Source: Paenibacillus_L residui
GTDB taxonomy: Bacteria > Bacillota > Bacilli > Paenibacillales > NBRC-103111
Assembly (NCBI RefSeq): GCF_042677205.1
Contig: NZ_JBHTIU010000039.1
Coordinates: forward strand, 62,001-126,000
Length of the DNA: 64,000 bases
Direction: 5' to 3'
Under the pieces are notes generated by a model. The model did no database searches. It worked only from the letters and a program-made list of their open reading frames with translations, and was not told the DNA's origin. How positions within the stretch are numbered: the stretch's first letter is position 1; every line of letters begins with the position of its first letter. Made by a program: the position numbers and the translations under genes. Below, in pieces: positions 60,496-64,000 of the stretch.

Positions 60496-60560
60496 CAAGG
60501 TTAAACGGTTATCGTCGTCCTTTGGACAGGCGCGTTTACCGATGAAACATAAGAACAGGT
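60496..60560 (+). repeat. Interspersed repeat family A, copy 3
   Basis: CAAGGTTAAACGGTTATCGTCG and then CCTTTGGACAGGCGCGTTTACC are nearly identical to copies 1 and 2. The ACGG and CCGT arms have changed together (CGGTTATCG), leaving the small stem weaker. It lies 8 bases after the cimA stop. Confidence 0.75.
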
Positions 60561-60600
60561 ATAAGGTGTAACTAACTTATACCTTCTTATATTTAAATAA

Positions 60601-60646
60601 AGCTGTCCGCCGCGAAGATTACCTCTTCCCGGCAGACAGCTTTTTT
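60601..60646. terminator. Bidirectional terminator between cimA and resA-like genes
   Basis: AGCTGTC at 60601-60607 pairs with GACAGCT at 60635-60641, with GCC/GGC inside and six T after it on the plus strand. On the minus strand it is followed by TTTATTTAAAT, so it also ends the ResA-like gene. Confidence 0.8.
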
Positions 60647-60675
60647 CGTGCTGCTATAGGTGTTCATAAGTCTGT

Positions 60676-61209
60676 TCAGCGATCGATCAGCTTTTTAATT
60701 TTGCGCTCCAGCTCCTTGGGCTCGACCAAATTAATCACCTCAGCGATGACTCCGTTCCGGTCGATCAGGAAGCTTGTCGGAATGAAATAAAACTGATAGA
60801 GCTCGCTTGCCTTGCCCTCTTCGTCCAGCAGAACCGGAAAAGTAAATTCATGCCGTTCCACGAACTTCTTGGCATTCTCCAGCTTATCGTTTCTTGTAAT
60901 GTTGACTGCGTACATATCCAATTGATCTGAATACTTGTCGTATAACCTCTTCAAGTCGGGCGCTTCCATCTCGCAGGGTCCGCACCAGGAGGCCCAGAAA
61001 TTCAGGAACAACGGCTTATCCCTCGCCCCGCCCACATTATATGTCTGTCCGTCCAATCCCTGGAGGCTGAAAGACGGCGCCAGAAACTCCGGCTTCGGAG
61101 CGGTTTCCGTCGGCAAAATCACTTCCTTATCCTTCGCCGCAAGATTCTGATAAATGGCCAACCCGGATAAGATAACAATTCCGATCAACACAATCCAATT
61201 TCTTTTCAT
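60676..61209 (-). CDS. ResA-like thiol-disulfide oxidoreductase
   Basis: A 177-residue membrane-anchored thioredoxin-like protein. The N-terminal anchor (about 5-25) is followed by a TlpA/ResA fold with the active site FWASWCGPCEME (about 70-81), so the motif is CGPC as in TlpA. The partner Pro is in FIPTSFLIDR near 143. ResA-type proteins reduce apocytochrome c or keep extracellular thiols reduced; ResBC cytochrome assembly genes are not next to it. Alternatively it may serve spore-cortex proteins like StoA. Confidence 0.87.
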   Translation of the reverse strand: MKRNWIVLIGIVILSGLAIYQNLAAKDKEVILPTETAPKPEFLAPSFSLQGLDGQTYNVGGARDKPLFLNFWASWCGPCEMEAPDLKRLYDKYSDQLDMYAVNITRNDKLENAKKFVERHEFTFPVLLDEEGKASELYQFYFIPTSFLIDRNGVIAEVINLVEPKELERKIKKLIDR

Positions 61210-61381
61210 TATCTCAAATCCATTTCTAAACTAGGGTATACCTAATAATATCCCAAATTGCCTTCTTTTCCATTCATAAAGCGGTACAAATGTTTGAACT
61301 TTTTGGCTTCCGGCCTCCGGAATGAATCAGGTCCATGGCGGGAAAAGTAAAATCATTACAACACTGTAGAGGAGCCCCAAG

Positions 61382-62674
61382 ATGGAAAAAACTAAGCCGA
61401 ACACTTTGGATATCACCTTCGAAAGCGACATAGAAGAACCTGTTTCCCGTCCCAAAAAACGTAAAAAGAACGGCGGCAAATCCAAAGGGAGCTTTTGGGA
61501 ATTTTTCGCCATTGCTTCCATCCCCCTTGTCTTGGTTCTGGGAAATTCCATGCTTGTTCCCATCCTGCCCGATATGGAGCGGGAGCTTGGGATATCGCAG
61601 TTCCAAAGCAGCTTGGTCATTACGTTGTTCTCCGTTTCGGCCGGTCTGGTCATTCCCTTCTCCGGTTATTTATCGGACCGCTTCAGCCGCAAAGCCGTAA
61701 TTATCCCCTCCTTGACCTTGTACGGAGCTGCGGGGATTCTCGCAGGCTTCGGAGCAGTCTGGGAATCCTATTGGGTTATTATCGTTTCCCGGGCACTGCA
61801 GGGAATCGGCGCAGCGGGCACCGCCTCCATTGCAATGGCGTTGGTCGGCGACCTCTATGACGGCGCAACCGAGAGCAAGGTACTTGGCTTGACGGAAGCT
61901 TCCAACGGCATAGGCAAAGTGGTAAGTCCAATCATCGGTTCTCTTCTGGCCTTAATCATATGGTACGCCGCCTTCTTCGCCTTTCCGGTGTTCTGTTTCA
62001 TTTCCCTCGTTTCGGTCATCTGGTTGATCAAGGAACCGGCGAGGGAGAAGGAACCGTTAAAATTCAAAGCCTATGCGCAGAAAATAGGCGGCATTATGAA
62101 AGAAAAGGCCAGTTGGCTGGTCACCGCCTTCTTCGCGGGCTCCCTGGCGCTTTTTATCCTGTTCGGAGTTCTGTTTTATTTATCTAACATACTGGAAGAA
62201 CCCCCCTATTCCATCGACGGGGTGGTGAAAGGTCTCGTGCTGGCCATTCCGCTGTTAGGCATGGTGATTACCTCGTATACGACCGGGAGTGTTATTAAGA
62301 AGAACGGCATATTGATGAGATGGCTGATGAATATCGGACTCGTCTTAATGACGGTTTCATTGGCGCTCACGATATTTCTGTTTAACAATATCTACATTTT
62401 CATCGGATTGCTTACATTAAGCAGCATCGGCACAGGCCTGCTTCTTCCCTGTCTGAATACAATGATAACTGGCGCCGTATCCAAGTCGGAACGCGGAATG
62501 ATCACATCCATGTACAATAGCCTGCGCTTTCTAGGCGTTGCCTTCGGTCCCCCCCTGTTTGGATGGATGATGGAGAAATCCCATTCCATTGTATTTATTA
62601 CGGTGTCCGCCTTATCATTAGTGGCGCTGGGGCTCGTTTTCTTCCTGATCAAGCCCGACGCCAAGGTGAGCTAA
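61382..62674 (+). CDS. MFS exporter (DHA1-type drug transporter)
   Basis: A 430-residue major facilitator with 12 hydrophobic helices and a long basic cytoplasmic N-terminus (about 1-35, PKKRKKNGGKSKG). Conserved MFS motif A GYLSDRFSRKAVIIPSL (about 91) and motif C-like GTASIAMALVGDLYD region (about 141-155) fit multidrug or tetracycline exporters. The substrate is unknown. GAGGAG precedes ATG 61382. A MerR gene follows on the same strand with its own promoter, possibly regulating it. Confidence 0.87.
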   Translation: MEKTKPNTLDITFESDIEEPVSRPKKRKKNGGKSKGSFWEFFAIASIPLVLVLGNSMLVPILPDMERELGISQFQSSLVITLFSVSAGLVIPFSGYLSDRFSRKAVIIPSLTLYGAAGILAGFGAVWESYWVIIVSRALQGIGAAGTASIAMALVGDLYDGATESKVLGLTEASNGIGKVVSPIIGSLLALIIWYAAFFAFPVFCFISLVSVIWLIKEPAREKEPLKFKAYAQKIGGIMKEKASWLVTAFFAGSLALFILFGVLFYLSNILEEPPYSIDGVVKGLVLAIPLLGMVITSYTTGSVIKKNGILMRWLMNIGLVLMTVSLALTIFLFNNIYIFIGLLTLSSIGTGLLLPCLNTMITGAVSKSERGMITSMYNSLRFLGVAFGPPLFGWMMEKSHSIVFITVSALSLVALGLVFFLIKPDAKVS

Positions 62675-62759
62675 CCGCCGTAGTCCCACCAGGATAAATA
62701 ATACGGAAAACGGCGGGTATACCCCCAAATAATTCACACTTTATTCAAAAGCATAACGT

Positions 62760-62789
62760 TTGACTGTATGGTTCATATTCATGTATCAT
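62760..62789 (+). promoter_or_regulatory. Promoter of the merR gene with dyad
   Basis: TTGACT at 62760-62765 and TATCAT at 62784-62789, spacer 18 bases. The spacer and -10 region contain TTCAT-N13-ATGAA, the type of dyad MerR regulators bind. Confidence 0.5.
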
Positions 62790-62866
62790 GAAGCATAGAA
62801 GATATTAGAAAAGGGGGAAAACCGGATGGGGATAACAAGCTATTTCGCATAGGAGAAATCGCTAGA

Positions 62867-63265
62867 ATGGCGAATGTCAGCCAAAGAACAATTGATTATT
62901 ATACCAAGCTTGGGCTCATCTCTCCGGAGAAGCGGTCGAACAGCAATTATCGTTATTACAGCTATGAAACCTTAAACCGTTTGAAACGTATTGAAAGTAT
63001 GAAGAGAGAGAAATTCACCTTGGAAGAGATCAAGAGCAGTCTTGATTTGATCAATAAGGTCAGCAATGACGAGCAAGTGAATGACAGGCTGGCCGCTCTG
63101 CAGCTGCAGATGCAGCAATTGGAGAAGGAAGTCAAGGAGCTCAGTCCTCTGATTGACCAGCTCAAGCCGAACCAGGCCAAGAATTTGTACAAACTTCTGA
63201 CTCCGCAGAGCGCCGCCGTCATCGAAGCTCTCCTGCTCTTACTCGGCAAAGGCCCTCTTCTATAA
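62867..63265 (+). CDS. MerR-family regulator, N-terminal frame probably shifted
   Basis: From ATG 62867 the frame gives 132 residues: the second half of a MerR winged helix (NVSQRTIDYYTKLGLI, SNYRYYSYETL, KREKFTLEEIKSSL) and a coiled coil (about 65-105) with a short hydrophobic end. Upstream in the same frame the codons read G-D-N-K-L-F-R-I-G-E-I-A-R, an ideal MerR beginning, but there is no start codon for them. The well-placed ATG 62826 (GGGGG site 8 bases away) is one base out of frame at a run of four G. One missing G in that run explains this. ATG 62867 with a weak AGGAG could rescue a truncated product. Confidence 0.7.
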   Translation: MANVSQRTIDYYTKLGLISPEKRSNSNYRYYSYETLNRLKRIESMKREKFTLEEIKSSLDLINKVSNDEQVNDRLAALQLQMQQLEKEVKELSPLIDQLKPNQAKNLYKLLTPQSAAVIEALLLLLGKGPLL

Positions 63266-63327
63266 CGGCTGTTCCAGACATACTGAAGCCTTAGTATGAG
63301 CTGCCAGGCCAAGCTTTTTCGAACGTT

Positions 63328-63352
63328 ATGAACTTATCGGTTCATCTTTTTT
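63328..63352 (+). terminator. Terminator of the merR gene
   Basis: ATGAAC at 63328-63333 pairs with GTTCAT at 63340-63345 around 6 bases, followed by CTTTTTT. Confidence 0.8.
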
Positions 63353-63382
63353 CGTTATATCCTATAAACAGGGGGATTGTGT

Positions 63383-64000
63383 ATGTTCTTCTTCTACTAC
63401 CCATGGGACCTTTTGATTTTGGCTGCCTTCGGTCTGTCCATCTGGGCTTCCTTCCGGGTTAAGGGCACCTTCAGGAAGTGGTCCGAAGTACCGACAACGT
63501 ATGGCCTGACCGGTTATGAGGCTGCCCGGAGAATGCTGGATGCCAACGGGCTGCATGATGTGCCGATCGAACCCGTTCGTGGAGCATTAACCGACCATTA
63601 CGATCCGATTAATCGTGTGGTTCGCCTTTCCGAACCGGTTTATTACGAAAATTCCATATCCGCCGTTTCGGTCGCATGCCACGAGGTTGGTCATGCTATC
63701 CAGCATAAAGAAGCATACCCGATGCTGGTAGCGCGCCACCGGATGTTCCCGGCCGTCAACTTTAGCTCCGGGATTGCACCGCTGTTGATCATTGCCGGAA
63801 TAATCTTTCAACAATTTAATTTCCTGCTGCTTGTCGGGATTATTTTCTTCTCGGCAGCTGTCCTGTTCCAGCTTGTTACTCTGCCGGTTGAATTCAACGC
63901 CAGCAGCCGGGCACGCAGCTTGATGGTGGCCGAAGGGTTCATCACGAACGAGGAAGAAACGGGAGTCGCCAAGGTACTGAATGCCGCTGCGCTGACCTAC
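63383..64000 (+). CDS. YugP-like zinc membrane protease, partial at window end
   Basis: ATG 63383 follows GGGGG by 7 bases. The first 206 codons are in the window and the gene continues beyond 64000. A membrane anchor lies at residues 10-28 (LLILAAFGLSIWASF). The zinc motif HEVGHA is near residue 104, and two or three more membrane segments follow (about 133-175). It matches the YugP family of neutral zinc metallopeptidases, whose targets are unknown. It starts after the merR terminator as its own unit. Confidence 0.85.
   Translation, partial: MFFFYYPWDLLILAAFGLSIWASFRVKGTFRKWSEVPTTYGLTGYEAARRMLDANGLHDVPIEPVRGALTDHYDPINRVVRLSEPVYYENSISAVSVACHEVGHAIQHKEAYPMLVARHRMFPAVNFSSGIAPLLIIAGIIFQQFNFLLLVGIIFFSAAVLFQLVTLPVEFNASSRARSLMVAEGFITNEEETGVAKVLNAAALTY

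Overview
The window reads as a chromosomal segment of a spore-forming Firmicute of the Paenibacillus type. The reasons are strong GGAGG ribosome binding sites, frequent TTG/GTG starts, Bacillus-type families (YkvI, YhbD/bactofilin, YheC/D ATP-grasp, a YjcZ-like mini-protein, DUF309, YugP-like protease) and many short intergenic repeats. I see no rRNA, tRNA, CRISPR array, prophage or transposase gene. Most of it is ordinary chromosome: small operons, many convergent gene pairs sharing hairpin terminators, and repeat-rich gaps.

Layout. 0.2-9.8 kb: small hypothetical genes, an orphan cbiZ, xpt, a lipoprotein, a YkvI-type transporter, an SDR, a lone trpB and a DMT transporter. 9.9-18.8 kb: a YjcZ-like mini-protein, an alpha/beta hydrolase, a D-Ala-D-Ala carboxypeptidase, an AT-rich tetR plus NTF2-like pair bounded by inverted repeats, a VanRS-like two-component system and a GT4 glycosyltransferase. 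19.7-29.4 kb: an ATP-grasp/GMC oxidoreductase operon and one giant secreted protein (about 2,298 residues) that joins a phosphodiester glycosidase, a calcineurin-type phosphoesterase and a SpoIID/LytB domain with Ig-like repeats. 29.7-35.4 kb: two divergent XRE regulators, a YhbD-bactofilin pair and a three-gene HAD/AIM24/coiled-coil operon. 35.6-43.3 kb: 2H phosphoesterase-GNAT, the queuosine precursor operon queD-queE-queC with a metallophosphoesterase, a first RsmF-type rRNA methyltransferase and a DUF4269 protein. 43.6-51.4 kb: uppP behind tandem repeats, a CNNM/CorC-type transporter, a HAD phosphatase, RsuA-type pseudouridine synthase with a second RsmF-type methyltransferase, and a thioredoxin-like protein. 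51.5-64 kb: DUF309, pyrD with a small alarmone synthetase, an L,D-transpeptidase, ferredoxin, queF-dinB, cimA, a ResA-like protein, an MFS exporter, a MerR regulator with an apparent frameshift, and the start of a YugP-like protease.

The genes serve several visible themes. Envelope: carboxypeptidase, L,D-transpeptidase, uppP, the giant hydrolase, bactofilin and VanRS-like sensing. Translation and tRNA modification: queDEC, queF, two RsmF-type enzymes and RsuA. Stress and nucleotides: xpt, pyrD-relQ, dinB. At least four families of interspersed non-coding repeats fill the gaps. The points most worth a second look are the giant three-enzyme protein, the inverted-repeat-bounded tetR cassette, the attenuator-like tandem repeats in front of uppP, and the ATP-grasp/GMC pair.
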